A DNA stretch of 64,000 nucleotides from Bryobacterales bacterium. GTDB taxonomy: Bacteria > Acidobacteriota > Terriglobia > Bryobacterales > Bryobacteraceae. The translations under genes and the position numbers were made by a program. Location of the stretch: NCBI GenBank assembly GCA_020852175.1, contig JADZBH010000050.1:46038-110037 (forward strand), given 5' to 3'. Of this stretch, positions 52,896 through 61,690 are shown piece by piece. The stretch's first letter is position 1. Every line of letters starts with the position of its first letter. Under the pieces are notes generated by a model that saw only the letters and a list, made by a program, of their open reading frames with translations, had not been told where the DNA came from and ran no database searches.

Positions 52896-53443
52896 GCGGC
52901 GCCGCCCCGCATCCGTTGCGCCAGCCACGCCCGCGCCATGCGCCAGTCGCGCATCACGGTGGCTTCGGAAACACGGAACAACTCCATCAACTCCGTCACT
53001 TCCAGGCCACCGAAAAACCGGGCCTCCACCATGTGCGCCTGCCGGGCATCGAGCGATTCCAGTTCGTTCAGCGCCTCTTCCAGGGCCAGAACCTCTTCGG
53101 CATCCGGCGCCCTGGGCGCGCCATGCTCCTGCACCGTGTCCAGCGGCACCAGTTGCGCCACGCCTTCGCCCCCGCGCTTCTGCGCCTGCCGCCGCCGCGC
53201 GGCCTCCACCAGAATCTGACGCATCGCCCGCGCCGCGATCCGTTTGAAGTGCAGCGGCGATTCCACGTCCAGCCCGGGAGCGCCACGCAGCCGCATCCAG
53301 GCCTCGTTCACCAGCGCCGTCGGGTTCAGCGTCGCGCTCCGGTCCCCCTGTTTCACGGAAGCCGCCAGCCGCCGCAACTCTTCATAAGTGACCGAGAACA
53401 GATAGTCCAGGTTCGGCGAGCCGGAATTTTTCGCAGGTCCCAT
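52892..53443 (-). CDS. ECF RNA polymerase sigma factor (Sig70-X6-type)
   Basis: The 183-residue protein starts at ATG 53443 with GGGAG upstream; an 18-residue extension is possible but lacks support. Sigma region 2 is visible in SVTYEELRRLAASVKQ... LVNEAWMRLRG and HFKRIAARAMRQILVEAARRR, region 4 in MVEARFFGGLEVTELMELFRVSEATVMRDWRMARAWL. This is the subgroup that pairs with Ser/Thr kinases in Acidobacteria and Planctomycetes. No anti-sigma factor is present; control by the coupled kinase is likely. The 54-bp gap to the divergent secreted protein may carry its own target promoter. Confidence 0.9.
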   Translation of the reverse strand: MGPAKNSGSPNLDYLFSVTYEELRRLAASVKQGDRSATLNPTALVNEAWMRLRGAPGLDVESPLHFKRIAARAMRQILVEAARRRQAQKRGGEGVAQLVPLDTVQEHGAPRAPDAEEVLALEEALNELESLDARQAHMVEARFFGGLEVTELMELFRVSEATVMRDWRMARAWLAQRMRGGAA

Positions 53444-53497
53444 GACAGTTCTCCCGCCCCCCTCACGCAATGCGCAGTGAGACCGTTCAATAATCAT

Positions 53498-55213
53498 ATG
53501 ACCATGAAGACCGTTCCCGCGTTTCTGTTCGCGATGGCTCTGTTCGCGCAGCAGGGCGATTGGCTTTCCCTGTGCTCTCGTTGCGCCTCGCCCGCCGTCT
53601 ACGCCAAAACCGGCACTGGCACGGAGAACTCCGTCGCCGAAGCCCGCTTCACCGATGCCGGATTCCGGGAGGATTGCACCAGCCAGGGCTTCAAAGGCGC
53701 GGCCATTACCAAGTGCGTCGCCGATTTGAAGAAAGAGGATGGCGGCAAGATCTATCGCGCCTCGGCCAACTGCACGGCGGGAACGTTCAAGCCCACGGAC
53801 GGCAAGTCATACACCTTTGCCGGCGTCTGGGACGCCTCCGACATCGGCGAGGGCCGCACCAAGTGGCGCGACACGGCCACGGGACAAATCACCGGACGCG
53901 ACAACGCCAGCGGCGGGCTTGCCCTCAGCCAGCAATGGGAGGTCCTCTGCCCGGGCCCGCTGAAAATCCGTACGGCGGCCAACTCCGCCCGTCCGGCCGC
54001 GGTTCGTCCTGCCGCCTCCGCGCAGGCGTCCGCCCCCACGCCGAACGTCTGCAACGGCGCGCCGCAGTGCGCCGAGGTGAACCCGTTTAGCGCCACCATC
54101 ACCGATTTCCGCACCAGCACCAGCGGCGGCTACCGTCTGGTCACCGCTACCGTGCGTTTTCAGAACAAGCTCTCGCGGCCCGTCATTCTCGGCTACCTTT
54201 CCGGCGGCGGACTTGCCATCGACGACCGCGGCAACCGTTTCGGCATGAATGAGAACAACGGCCTGCAGGGCCTCGGCTTCATCCGCCAGAACCAGGTGGA
54301 TCCGAAGTTCATCATCGGCCCCGGCCAAACCTCCAACGCCCGGCTGGAATACAACTGGTATCCGCGTGGCGGCGAGATCTTCGGCCAGGTCTACGATCTC
54401 GAATTCACCATTCGCGAGATCCTTCCCGTGTCGGCCACGCAGTTTCGCATCGGGGCCGAGTATCCGCTGCGCTACCGCGGGCTGGGCGATCGCGTCACCT
54501 CTTCCGCGCCGCCCCCTGCTCAGACGGTAGCCGGAGGGCAGACGGTAGCCGGAGGGCAGACCTCCTCGCCCGCGCCCCTGAGCGCCGCCGATCTGGCCAA
54601 CGCGCAAAATGCAACTCCGTCCGCCGCTCCCGCTCCCATTCCCGAGCCGGCGGCCGACCCGTGCGCGGGCGCGCCCCGCTGTTATTCCGCCGGTCCCTTC
54701 ACGGCGCAAATTCAGGGCATGACGCAGGCCATGCAAAACGGCTACCAGGTGCTGCGCTATAACGTCCGTTTCCGGAATCTCACGCCGCAGTTGCTCGTGC
54801 TGGCTTACAAGAACATCACCGCCGTCTCCATCGACAATCACGGCCAACGCCTGAACCAGAGCCGCCAGCCGGTTACCGGCATGGGATTTTGGGGCGGCGG
54901 CCACGCGAACGCCGACTTCCAGGTGGCGCCCGGCCAGTACCGCGACGCGGTGTTCGAGGTCTGGCGCTACATCGCCAGAACGCAGGTGGGCACGGCCTTC
55001 ACCTTCGATTTCACCGTCCACCAGTTGGAACTGCTGCCGGCCAACCAGGTGCGCGCCCTGCGTGAGTTCACCGTCAACTTCGCCGATCTGACGCCCAGCA
55101 ACCCCATCGGCGGCTTCACCTCCACCAGTCCCACGGGGGCCAACCCCCAGCAGGGCCAAAGCGTGAACGAAGCAGTGCGCTCGCTGAAGGACATCTTCAA
55201 GAAGAAGAGATAG
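53498..55213 (+). CDS. Secreted protein with a duplicated beta domain, function unknown
   Basis: The 571-residue protein starts at ATG 53498 or 53504; a signal peptide ends near LFAQQ (residue 20). A Cys-containing CVNH/lectin-like N-terminal region (about 22-150, with QWEVLCPGPL) is followed by a Pro/Ala linker. Two related domains then follow: about 180-335, opening CNGAPQCAEVNPFSATITDF, and about 385-540, opening CAGAPRCYSAGPFTAQIQGM. Each contains a Cys-x5-Cys start, a VRFxN strand and a late GFI/GFW segment, so one arose by duplication. A short 18-bp DNA repeat codes for TVAGGQ twice in the linker. I do not recognise the family. It is divergent from the sigma/kinase pair and may be its target. 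Confidence 0.7.
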   Translation: MTMKTVPAFLFAMALFAQQGDWLSLCSRCASPAVYAKTGTGTENSVAEARFTDAGFREDCTSQGFKGAAITKCVADLKKEDGGKIYRASANCTAGTFKPTDGKSYTFAGVWDASDIGEGRTKWRDTATGQITGRDNASGGLALSQQWEVLCPGPLKIRTAANSARPAAVRPAASAQASAPTPNVCNGAPQCAEVNPFSATITDFRTSTSGGYRLVTATVRFQNKLSRPVILGYLSGGGLAIDDRGNRFGMNENNGLQGLGFIRQNQVDPKFIIGPGQTSNARLEYNWYPRGGEIFGQVYDLEFTIREILPVSATQFRIGAEYPLRYRGLGDRVTSSAPPPAQTVAGGQTVAGGQTSSPAPLSAADLANAQNATPSAAPAPIPEPAADPCAGAPRCYSAGPFTAQIQGMTQAMQNGYQVLRYNVRFRNLTPQLLVLAYKNITAVSIDNHGQRLNQSRQPVTGMGFWGGGHANADFQVAPGQYRDAVFEVWRYIARTQVGTAFTFDFTVHQLELLPANQVRALREFTVNFADLTPSNPIGGFTSTSPTGANPQQGQSVNEAVRSLKDIFKKKR

Positions 55214-55273
55214 CGCCCCTGCTGGTCTCCCCCTTCGATACTATGTTGGGCAGGATCCCAGGAGGCCTGTCCT

Positions 55274-56881
55274 TTGAACAGACGACAACTACTGAAGAGC
55301 GCCGCTCCCGCCGCCGGACTCACGATACTCCGTAGCGGCATGTTGCGCGGCCAAACCGCGCCCAGCAACCGGCTGAACGTCGCGCTTGTCGGCGTGTGGG
55401 GACGCGGCACGGCGCACTATGCCTCGTTGCGTCACGAAAACGTCGTGGCCCTCTGCGACGTGAATGAACCGCGCATGAAAGAGGCCCTGCAACTCTTTCC
55501 CAAGGCCAAGACCCATTGGGACTGGCGCCGCCTGATGGACCAGAAGGACGTGGAAGCGGTGATCATTTGCACGGCCGACCATCATCACGCGTTCATCGCC
55601 AACTGGGCGCTGAACCGCGACATGCACGTCTTCTGCGAAAAGCCGCTGGGCATCAGCGTCGATGAGGTGCGCACGGTCCGCGCCAACTACAATAAGCGCA
55701 AGGCCAAGGTGGCCACGCAGCACGGCACGCAGCGCCATGCCTACCCGAACTTCGAGCGTATCCGGGAACTGATTCTCGATGGCGCCATCGGCGAACTGCA
55801 CACCGTCCATAGTTGGGACAGCCGCCGCCTGCCGCGCCCCGGCTATCCGCAGGCCGAAGGCCAGCCGCCGGCAGGTCTCCAGTACGAGCAGTGGATCGGC
55901 CCCTCGCCGTATCACCCGTACAGTCCGCAGTACTTCGGCGGCTCGTCCGGCCTGAACTGCCTGTTCTGGAACATGTACCGTGACTTCGGCGTCGGCCAGA
56001 TGGGCGACATGGGGGCGCACACCATGGACCTGGTCTGGAACTCGGTGGACGCCGGCGCGCCGCTGGGCATCGACGTCGATTGGGAGGTGAGCGACAAGTA
56101 CGATCCCAACATCTGCCCGGTGAAACTGAAGGCGATCTTCGACCACCCGGCCAACTCCTGGCGCGGTCCAGTGAAGCTGGTCTGGTATCAGGGCGGGCTC
56201 AAGCCGGAAGCGCCGAAGGGCTTCATTGACGTGGAACGCATCGGCAACGGCGCGTTGTTTGAAGGCTCGAAGGGCGTCATCCTGGCCGACTTCACCAGCC
56301 GCATCGTCATTCCCAACAACGACGATGGCGACTTCACCTATTACAAGCGCCGCGGCAAGGGCGAACTTCTGCCTCTGATCCTGGGTTCCGGCCAGCCCAC
56401 GCAAGGCCAGCCGCGGCAGCCTGCCCGGCCGGCGCCGCGCAGGCAGCAGGCGCAATCGCTGCCCGGCGGCATGAGAGCCATGCCCAGCGCCGAGATCGGC
56501 CCCAACGGTTTTCCCGCCGTGCAAATGATGGACGGCAACATTCCTCCCGCTCTTGGCATGCCGAATACCACCGTGGAGGCCCTGGTCGCGGCGGAGAAGG
56601 CAGGCCAGGCGGCGCCCGGCCGCCCCGACGTGTTCCAAACCGATTGGATCGAAGCCTGCAAAGGCCGCCGCAACGGCGTCACGCACGGCACCAGTTCCAA
56701 AACCCACTGCGACTTCGATTACGCCGGTTCCATGATGGAGCAGATGCTGCTCGGCCTCGTGGCTCACCGCGCAGGCAGGAAACTCGCCTATGATCCGGCC
56801 ACCGGCCGCGTCACGAACATGGCCGAAGCCAACGACTGGCTGAAGCGCACCTACCGTCCGAACTGGACGCTCAACGGCTGA
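55274..56881 (+). CDS. Tat-exported Gfo/Idh/MocA-family oxidoreductase
   Basis: The 535-residue protein starts at TTG 55274, supported by AGGAGG 7 bases upstream and an immediate twin-arginine signal (NRRQLLKSAAPAAGL). The Rossmann fold reads NVALVGVWGRGTAHYASL, followed by FCEKPLGISVDEV with the EKP motif, and GQMGDMGAHTMDLVW with the catalytic Asp/His region. An internal Pro/Gln-rich insert lies at about 375-410. Length exceeds ordinary members (330-400), as is usual for the exported planctomycete/acidobacterial subgroup, some of which act on 3-keto sugars. Next gene but one is a DUF1080 protein, a family often linked to 3-keto-glycoside metabolism. Confidence 0.9.
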   Translation: MNRRQLLKSAAPAAGLTILRSGMLRGQTAPSNRLNVALVGVWGRGTAHYASLRHENVVALCDVNEPRMKEALQLFPKAKTHWDWRRLMDQKDVEAVIICTADHHHAFIANWALNRDMHVFCEKPLGISVDEVRTVRANYNKRKAKVATQHGTQRHAYPNFERIRELILDGAIGELHTVHSWDSRRLPRPGYPQAEGQPPAGLQYEQWIGPSPYHPYSPQYFGGSSGLNCLFWNMYRDFGVGQMGDMGAHTMDLVWNSVDAGAPLGIDVDWEVSDKYDPNICPVKLKAIFDHPANSWRGPVKLVWYQGGLKPEAPKGFIDVERIGNGALFEGSKGVILADFTSRIVIPNNDDGDFTYYKRRGKGELLPLILGSGQPTQGQPRQPARPAPRRQQAQSLPGGMRAMPSAEIGPNGFPAVQMMDGNIPPALGMPNTTVEALVAAEKAGQAAPGRPDVFQTDWIEACKGRRNGVTHGTSSKTHCDFDYAGSMMEQMLLGLVAHRAGRKLAYDPATGRVTNMAEANDWLKRTYRPNWTLNG

Positions 56882-56890
56882 ACCTTCACT

Positions 56891-57529
56891 CTACTTCACG
56901 GCCAGCGGGCGGTATTCGATCTTCCGGATGCCGCCCGTCGTGTTGTAGGAAGCAAAGCCGAGCGGCGTGGAGAGTTTGATGTCGCCCGGCCTCAGGCCGA
57001 TCGTCCGTCCGCCCACCTGCACGTTCACCACGCGCCGCCCGTCGATCCACGCCTCGATGCGCTCATCGGTCACGCGGATGCGGAAGGCGTACCAGCGGCC
57101 CGTCTCGAAGTTCACATAGGTGCGTGTCTCGTTGTCCGAGGCGTCCCACCCGTCAATCGACGAGATGCCGACGATGTCGCCGCCCCAGCCGCCCAACACC
57201 CACGTCGCATGATCGCCGCCGGCGGGAAGCGTCACGCTGGCGAAGAAGTCGCCGCCCAGCAGGCGCGCCGCCTCGAATCGCAGTTCGTAGTCCGATTTCG
57301 GGAAGGCGCCCTGCCACGTCACCCCCGTCAGCGGCTGCCCCGCCGTCAGAATCAGCGCACCCTTTTCCACCTTTACGCCCGGCTGCCTCGGGAACGGCGT
57401 CACCGACCACGCCCCCAGCGAAGCGCCGTCGAACATCGGCTTCCATGCGTCACCGGCCGGTTGCGCGGAGCACAGTCCCGCCGCGCACGCCGCCATGGCC
57501 AGAAGCCATGCCGCTGTCCGTCGAACCAT
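56891..57529 (-). CDS. Secreted 3-keto-disaccharide hydrolase-type protein (DUF1080)
   Basis: The 212-residue protein starts at ATG 57529, with GGAG upstream, and has a signal peptide ending LCSAQ (residue 22). The sandwich fold shows WKPMFDGASLGAWSVTP, VEKGALILTAG, YELRFEAARLLGGDFFASV and YAFRIRVTDERIEAWIDGRRVV, ending GIRKIEYRPL; these are the DUF1080 marks. Members cleave or bind 3-keto sugars. It converges with the Tat oxidoreductase and is directly downstream of an SGNH hydrolase on the same strand (33 bp). Confidence 0.88.
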   Translation of the reverse strand: MVRRTAAWLLAMAACAAGLCSAQPAGDAWKPMFDGASLGAWSVTPFPRQPGVKVEKGALILTAGQPLTGVTWQGAFPKSDYELRFEAARLLGGDFFASVTLPAGGDHATWVLGGWGGDIVGISSIDGWDASDNETRTYVNFETGRWYAFRIRVTDERIEAWIDGRRVVNVQVGGRTIGLRPGDIKLSTPLGFASYNTTGGIRKIEYRPLAVK

Positions 57530-57562
57530 GCCGCGCTCCGTTTCCGCCGCCACCGCTTCCAC

Positions 57563-58660
57563 CTACCGCAGAAGGGGCCGCAGCGCCTTGGCGAATTCCT
57601 CAGCCTGCCGCACGAACCCAAGATCGGTCGGGTGCGAGCCGTCGATAGTGCCCTCGCCGTCGCCGCCCAACAACCGCGCCGCTTCCAAATAGGCCACGCC
57701 CGGCGCCTTCTCCGCTTTTAGCTTCGCGTACTCTTCCCGCAAGGCCACATGGTTGGTCTCGTTGCGTTCACGCCGTTGCGGGTTCAAAAAGCTGTCGGCG
57801 TAGTTCCGGTCCTCCACCAGTAGAATGGGCGTCTTCGGATGCGCGGCGCGCAAGGTCTTCACAATCGGCACGGTCCGTTCGCGCACCTCGGCCGCCACCA
57901 TATTCGGCAGGCAGTCGATCACGAAGACGGCCGGGTCCAACTCCACCAGGAACCTGGTTACTTCGGGCTCCATTTTTCCATTCCCCGAGAAGCCCAGGTT
58001 CAACACTTCGCGATCCAGCCAGCGGCCCAACAGCGACACGTGCGTCATGCCCGAGCGCGACGCCGAGTAGCCGTGCGTGATCGACGTGCCGTAAAAAACA
58101 ACCGGCTTGCGTCCCGCCGGACGCGCCGCCGCCTTCCCCGCCGTACTTCCTTTCGGGAAGCCGATTTCCAGGGACTTCAGCTCGTTTCCCATCGGCAGGT
58201 ACAGCATGTATTCGCGCTCGCCCGCAGTCATCGACGGCGCCAGCGCGTCCACGTTGTCCGGATACTTCGTGGCCCGTCCGATGCCCAGCCATCGCCACTG
58301 CGCGGCCCCGGACTTCACGTACAGATCCAGTCCGCTCGATGCCACCGCCGTGCTGTTGGCGCCGGCCAGCCTCTCCAGCCCCAGGCTCCAGCGCGCATGA
58401 ATGGACGTTGTGTGGGCCACGAAGCGCACCAGCAGGCCCGCCGATTGCCGGCTCAGGCTCCACACGGCATCGCGCACCACGCCGCGCGCCCGTCCCGGCA
58501 GCCTGTCGTAGGGCGCGTCCACGTCGCGAAACGCCTGCCCTTCCAGGGTGAACTGCCGCGCATCGTGCCAGGTGAGTTCCGGCTTCGCCTCCGTTTGTTG
58601 CGCCGCACCCGCCGCCGCTCCGCCGAGCAGCCAGCCAAACTCTCTTCTGCCAATCGTCAT
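57563..58660 (-). CDS. Exported SGNH/GDSL hydrolase
   Basis: The 365-residue protein starts at ATG 58660 and opens with a Tat-like signal (GRREFGWLLGGAAAGAA). An N-terminal beta-sandwich (about 30-165) precedes the SGNH domain: VVFYGTSITHGYSASRSG with the nucleophile Ser, NLGFSGNGKMEPE with Gly/Asn oxyanion residues, and DGSHPTDLGF with the catalytic Asp and His. This is the two-domain carbohydrate esterase layout of the SGNH_hydro_3/CE2-like group. It probably removes acyl groups from glycans outside the cytoplasm. Confidence 0.9.
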   Translation of the reverse strand: MTIGRREFGWLLGGAAAGAAQQTEAKPELTWHDARQFTLEGQAFRDVDAPYDRLPGRARGVVRDAVWSLSRQSAGLLVRFVAHTTSIHARWSLGLERLAGANSTAVASSGLDLYVKSGAAQWRWLGIGRATKYPDNVDALAPSMTAGEREYMLYLPMGNELKSLEIGFPKGSTAGKAAARPAGRKPVVFYGTSITHGYSASRSGMTHVSLLGRWLDREVLNLGFSGNGKMEPEVTRFLVELDPAVFVIDCLPNMVAAEVRERTVPIVKTLRAAHPKTPILLVEDRNYADSFLNPQRRERNETNHVALREEYAKLKAEKAPGVAYLEAARLLGGDGEGTIDGSHPTDLGFVRQAEEFAKALRPLLR

Positions 58661-58707
58661 TGCCCCATCAGTCTATCCGATCGCCGCCGGCCCGCCACCC
58701 GTTGCGG

Positions 58708-59052
58708 TTACCGGGCCGGTACTTCGGGCACGGGATCCGGGCTCCCCAGGGCCACCGCCCCACGGCACGACCACAACCGCCGCACCGTCAACCGCGCACC
58801 CTCCGCGATTCCGAAGCGCGTCACCGCCTGCCGTGAATACTCCGAGCAGGTGGGCCGGTAGCGGCAGCGGACGATCAGGCTCGACACCGGGCGCAGCCAC
58901 CGCTGGTAGGCCTCCACCAGCCGCACATAGCCCCGCGCCGTCCACTGCCGTTCGGGCGCTCTTCTGGCGTCGGCCCCCGCCAGAACCAGGGCCAGAGCCA
59001 CCGCCGCCAGATATCCGTGCGGCTGCCTCAGGCAGCGCCGCAATGCGGGCAT
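58708..59052 (-). CDS. yidD: Membrane protein insertion efficiency factor YidD
   Basis: The 114-residue protein starts at ATG 59052, inside the last codons of the zinc-ribbon membrane gene (25-bp overlap). The core RLVEAYQRWLRPVSSLIV, CRYRPTCSEYSRQAVTRFG and GARLTVRRLWSC is the YidD/DUF37 signature with its three conserved Cys. YidD helps insert inner-membrane proteins with YidC. Unlike most bacterial copies it is not beside rpmH, rnpA or yidC, and it has an added hydrophobic N terminus (about 35 residues) and a Pro-rich end. It may be a second, specialised copy. Confidence 0.85.
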   Translation of the reverse strand: MPALRRCLRQPHGYLAAVALALVLAGADARRAPERQWTARGYVRLVEAYQRWLRPVSSLIVRCRYRPTCSEYSRQAVTRFGIAEGARLTVRRLWSCRGAVALGSPDPVPEVPAR

Positions 59053-59399
59053 CGCGTACTTACCAGCAGCCGCTTGTTCTTGCAGTTTTGGCACTCCACC
59101 AACTCGCCCTTGGGCCGCGACAGGACGTAGATGATCAGTCCCACCACGCTCAGGAACAGCACCAGAGCCATCCACAACACAGGGCTGTCCATGCCTCGCG
59201 CCTTGGCGTCGCGCGCCACCCAAACCAGCAGCGCGATATTCACCACCAGAATCACGATCGGGATCAGCACCAGCGTCCCGCTGCATGCCAGGCAACTGAG
59301 CGCGGCCGCCACGCCGCCGTCGTCGTCGGCCAGCAGAGGCGCGCCCAGCAACAACGCGGGCAGGCAGAGTCGGGCGCTACGGGTAAGGAAGGAATTCAT
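59028..59399 (-). CDS. PLDc_N-like membrane protein with C-terminal zinc ribbon
   Basis: The 123-residue protein starts at ATG 59399. It has a signal-like first helix, two further membrane segments (TLVLIPIVILVVNIALLVWVA and VLWMALVLFLSVVGLIIYVL) resembling the PLDc N-terminal domain, and a cytoplasmic zinc ribbon, CQNCKNKRLLVSTRCPHC. Function is unknown. Overlap with yidD suggests coupled expression and a possible role in membrane-protein handling. No strong ribosome binding site was seen. Confidence 0.7.
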   Translation of the reverse strand: MNSFLTRSARLCLPALLLGAPLLADDDGGVAAALSCLACSGTLVLIPIVILVVNIALLVWVARDAKARGMDSPVLWMALVLFLSVVGLIIYVLSRPKGELVECQNCKNKRLLVSTRCPHCGAA

Positions 59400-59455
59400 G
59401 TGGGCAACCAGGGTCTTGGTAGCAAACGATAGCCGCTTCCCGCCGCCCAAGTCAA

Positions 59456-59493
59456 GTAAAAAGCAGAACCCCGGAAGCGCGTGGCTCCCGGGG
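59456..59493 (-). terminator. Intrinsic terminator of the HpcH/HpaI aldolase gene
   Basis: On the minus strand CCCCGGGAGC pairs with GCTTCCGGGG (10 pairs, one G-U) around a CACGC loop, followed by TTCTGCTTTTT. It begins 28 bp after the aldolase stop codon. This is the clearest intrinsic terminator in the window. Confidence 0.88.
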
Positions 59494-59520
59494 CTCGGTT
59501 TACGGTGTGAAGCCGGTTCC

Positions 59521-60366
59521 CTAAAACAGGTTCGTCGGCCTGCGGGACCACTTCTGCCCCTTCTCCGCGGCGATTCCCTCCAAGGCCGCCACGTGTGCGC
59601 CAGTCTGCGTCAGAACATGGTGCAGGTCATTGCCGATACTGATGAACCGGAAGCCTTTTTCAAGGAATTCGCCCACGCGGGCCGTCCCGAACAGGAACAG
59701 CCCCAGGATTACGTTGTTCTTTTTTGCGTTGGCCACAAGTTTCTCCGTCGCCGCGCCAATTTCGGGCGAGGTGTACATGTGGGGAAATTCATACTTTTCG
59801 AACAGCCCCATCGACATGCACAGGTCGTTCTGGCCCAGGAACAGAATATCCACGCCGGGCACCGCCGCGATGGATTCCATGTTCTCGATGCACGATGCGG
59901 TTTCCACTTGCAGCGCGACGACGATGTTCTTGTTGGCGTTGGGCACATAGCCCAGCAGCCCCGCCTTGTGCGTCGACCGCTGCGGGAAGTACACGCTGCG
60001 CGTGCCCGCCGTCGGATAACGAGCGCAACTTACACCCGCCTTCGCCTCCTCGGCATTGTTGATGTAGGGAATCAGCACGCCGTCGGCTCCCAGATCCAAC
60101 GCCTGCTGAATTCCGTTCCGGTCGTGGTAGCCGCCCACGCGCACCATGGACTTGGCGCCGCCGCTGGCAATCGCGCACAACATCGCCGAAAGCCGCTCCG
60201 GATCCATCGGGCCGTGCTGCATGTCCACCAGCAGCCAGTCATATCCGCTGTGCGCCAACTGCTCGGCCACCGTGGGACTGTGCGAATTGAGAAACAGCCC
60301 CATTTTGGGCTGTCCCGCGCGCAATTGCGCTTTGAAATCGGCGCCGCTCAGCGTCGCATCAGACAT
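59521..60366 (-). CDS. HpcH/HpaI-family aldolase
   Basis: The 281-residue protein starts at ATG 60366. It has the class II pyruvate-aldolase TIM barrel: KMGLFLNSHSPTVAEQLA, YDWLLVDMQHGPMD, MVRVGGYHDRNGIQQALDLG, ADGVLIPYINNAEEAKAGV, VVALQVETASCIENMESI with the metal-binding Glu, and DILFLGQNDLCMSMG with the Asp. The extra C-terminal stretch after RFISIGNDLHHVL is usual. Members cleave 4-hydroxy-2-oxo acids, such as 2-keto-3-deoxy-rhamnonate, to pyruvate and an aldehyde. The rhamnosidase 27 kb away is interesting, but the two are not adjacent. Confidence 0.9.
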   Translation of the reverse strand: MSDATLSGADFKAQLRAGQPKMGLFLNSHSPTVAEQLAHSGYDWLLVDMQHGPMDPERLSAMLCAIASGGAKSMVRVGGYHDRNGIQQALDLGADGVLIPYINNAEEAKAGVSCARYPTAGTRSVYFPQRSTHKAGLLGYVPNANKNIVVALQVETASCIENMESIAAVPGVDILFLGQNDLCMSMGLFEKYEFPHMYTSPEIGAATEKLVANAKKNNVILGLFLFGTARVGEFLEKGFRFISIGNDLHHVLTQTGAHVAALEGIAAEKGQKWSRRPTNLF

Positions 60367-60493
60367 AGATCACTTTCCTCCCAGATTCTCTCCCGGTGCG
60401 TCCACGGGCCGGACGCCGGGGCTCATGACACTATAACCCAACGCGCGATTCCAGCCTCCGGAGGCTCACCCGCTGCCCCCCTACAATAGGAGG

Positions 60494-61690
60494 GTGGCTC
60501 CGCTCCCCATCGAAGATCAGATCACTTACATCAAAAAGGGCCTTGCCGAACTCATCCGCGAGGAGGATCTCCGCGAACGCCTGAAACAGGCGGCCGCCAA
60601 GGGCACGCCCCTCCGCGTCAAGGCCGGTTTCGACCCCACCGCGCCGGATCTCCACCTGGGCCACACCGTCCTGCTCCGCAAAATGAAACATTTTCAGGAC
60701 ATGGGGCACCAGGTCATCTTCCTCATCGGCGACATGACCGGCCTGATCGGCGACCCTACGGGCCGCAACATCACGCGCCCGCCCATGACCCGCGAACTGA
60801 TCGCCGAGAATGCGGAAACCTACAAAGCGCAGGTCTTCAAGATCCTCGATCCCGAGCGCACCGTCGTCGATTTCAATTCCCGCTGGCTCGAACCCATGCG
60901 CTTCGAGGATATGATCCGCCTCTGTTCGAAGTACACCGTGGCGCGTCTCCTGGAACGGGACGATTTCTCCAAGCGCTTCCGCGAAAATACGCCCATCAGC
61001 GTCCACGAACTGCTCTACCCTCTTGCCCAGGGCTACGATTCGGTGTCCCTGCGCTGTGACGTGGAGATGGGCGGCACGGACCAGAAGTTCAACCTGCTGG
61101 TGGGGCGCGAGTTGCAGCGCGATTGGGGCCAGCCGCCGCAAATCGTCGCCACCGTTCCCTTGTTGGAGGGCCTGGATGGCGTCGAAAAAATGTCCAAGTC
61201 CAAAGGCAATTACGTCGGGATCGCCGAACCGGCCGCGGTGATGGTGAAAAAGCTGATGTCGATCCCGGACGAACTCATGCCCCGGTACTGGGAGCTTCTC
61301 ACCGACCGTTCCCTGGCCAGTATCGCCGCCATGAAGAACAGCCACCCGCGCGAGGCGAAGCTGGAGATGGCCGAAACCGTCGTCCGCGACTTCCACGGCC
61401 ATGCCGCCGCGCGCGAGGCCTGTGAGGAGTGGCTGCGCGTGGTCAGCCAGGGGCAGGTTCCTTCCGACATCGAGGAGTTCGCCCTGGATGGCGCGCTGCG
61501 CATCGACAAAGCGCTGGTGCACACCGGGCTTGCCCTTTCCGGCGCCGATGCCCAGCGCAAGGTGAAGTCCGGCGCGGTGGAGGTGGATGGGGCGCGCGTC
61601 TCCGACTTTGTCACGTTGGCCGCCCCCGGCCAGTACATCGTGCGCGTCGGCAAAGGCTGGAGGAAGGTTGTCCTGCGCAATGGAGCCTGA
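60494..61690 (+). CDS. tyrS: Tyrosine--tRNA ligase (TyrZ-type)
   Basis: Tyrosyl-tRNA synthetase charges tRNA-Tyr in the cytoplasm. The start is GTG 60494 after TAGGAGG; 398 residues follow. The class I motifs are [10 protein letters not shown] (HIGH) and [12 protein letters not shown] (KMSKS); [16 protein letters not shown] binds tRNA and tyrosine. The S4-like C-terminal domain includes [21 protein letters not shown]. The KMSKS form and the short insert place it in the TyrZ rather than the TyrS-type subgroup of E. coli. It overlaps the GNAT gene by 11 bp. No T-box leader was found in the 127-bp upstream gap. Confidence 0.95.
   Translation: MAPLPIEDQITYIKKGLAELIREEDLRERLKQAAAKGTPLRVKAGFDPTAPDLHLGHTVLLRKMKHFQDMGHQVIFLIGDMTGLIGDPTGRNITRPPMTRELIAENAETYKAQVFKILDPERTVVDFNSRWLEPMRFEDMIRLCSKYTVARLLERDDFSKRFRENTPISVHELLYPLAQGYDSVSLRCDVEMGGTDQKFNLLVGRELQRDWGQPPQIVATVPLLEGLDGVEKMSKSKGNYVGIAEPAAVMVKKLMSIPDELMPRYWELLTDRSLASIAAMKNSHPREAKLEMAETVVRDFHGHAAAREACEEWLRVVSQGQVPSDIEEFALDGALRIDKALVHTGLALSGADAQRKVKSGAVEVDGARVSDFVTLAAPGQYIVRVGKGWRKVVLRNGA

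Noticed and set aside
60482-60487. TACAAT as a -10 box of tyrS
   Set aside because: It is so close to the GTG that the ribosome binding site would fall outside the transcript, and no -35 box lies at the right distance.
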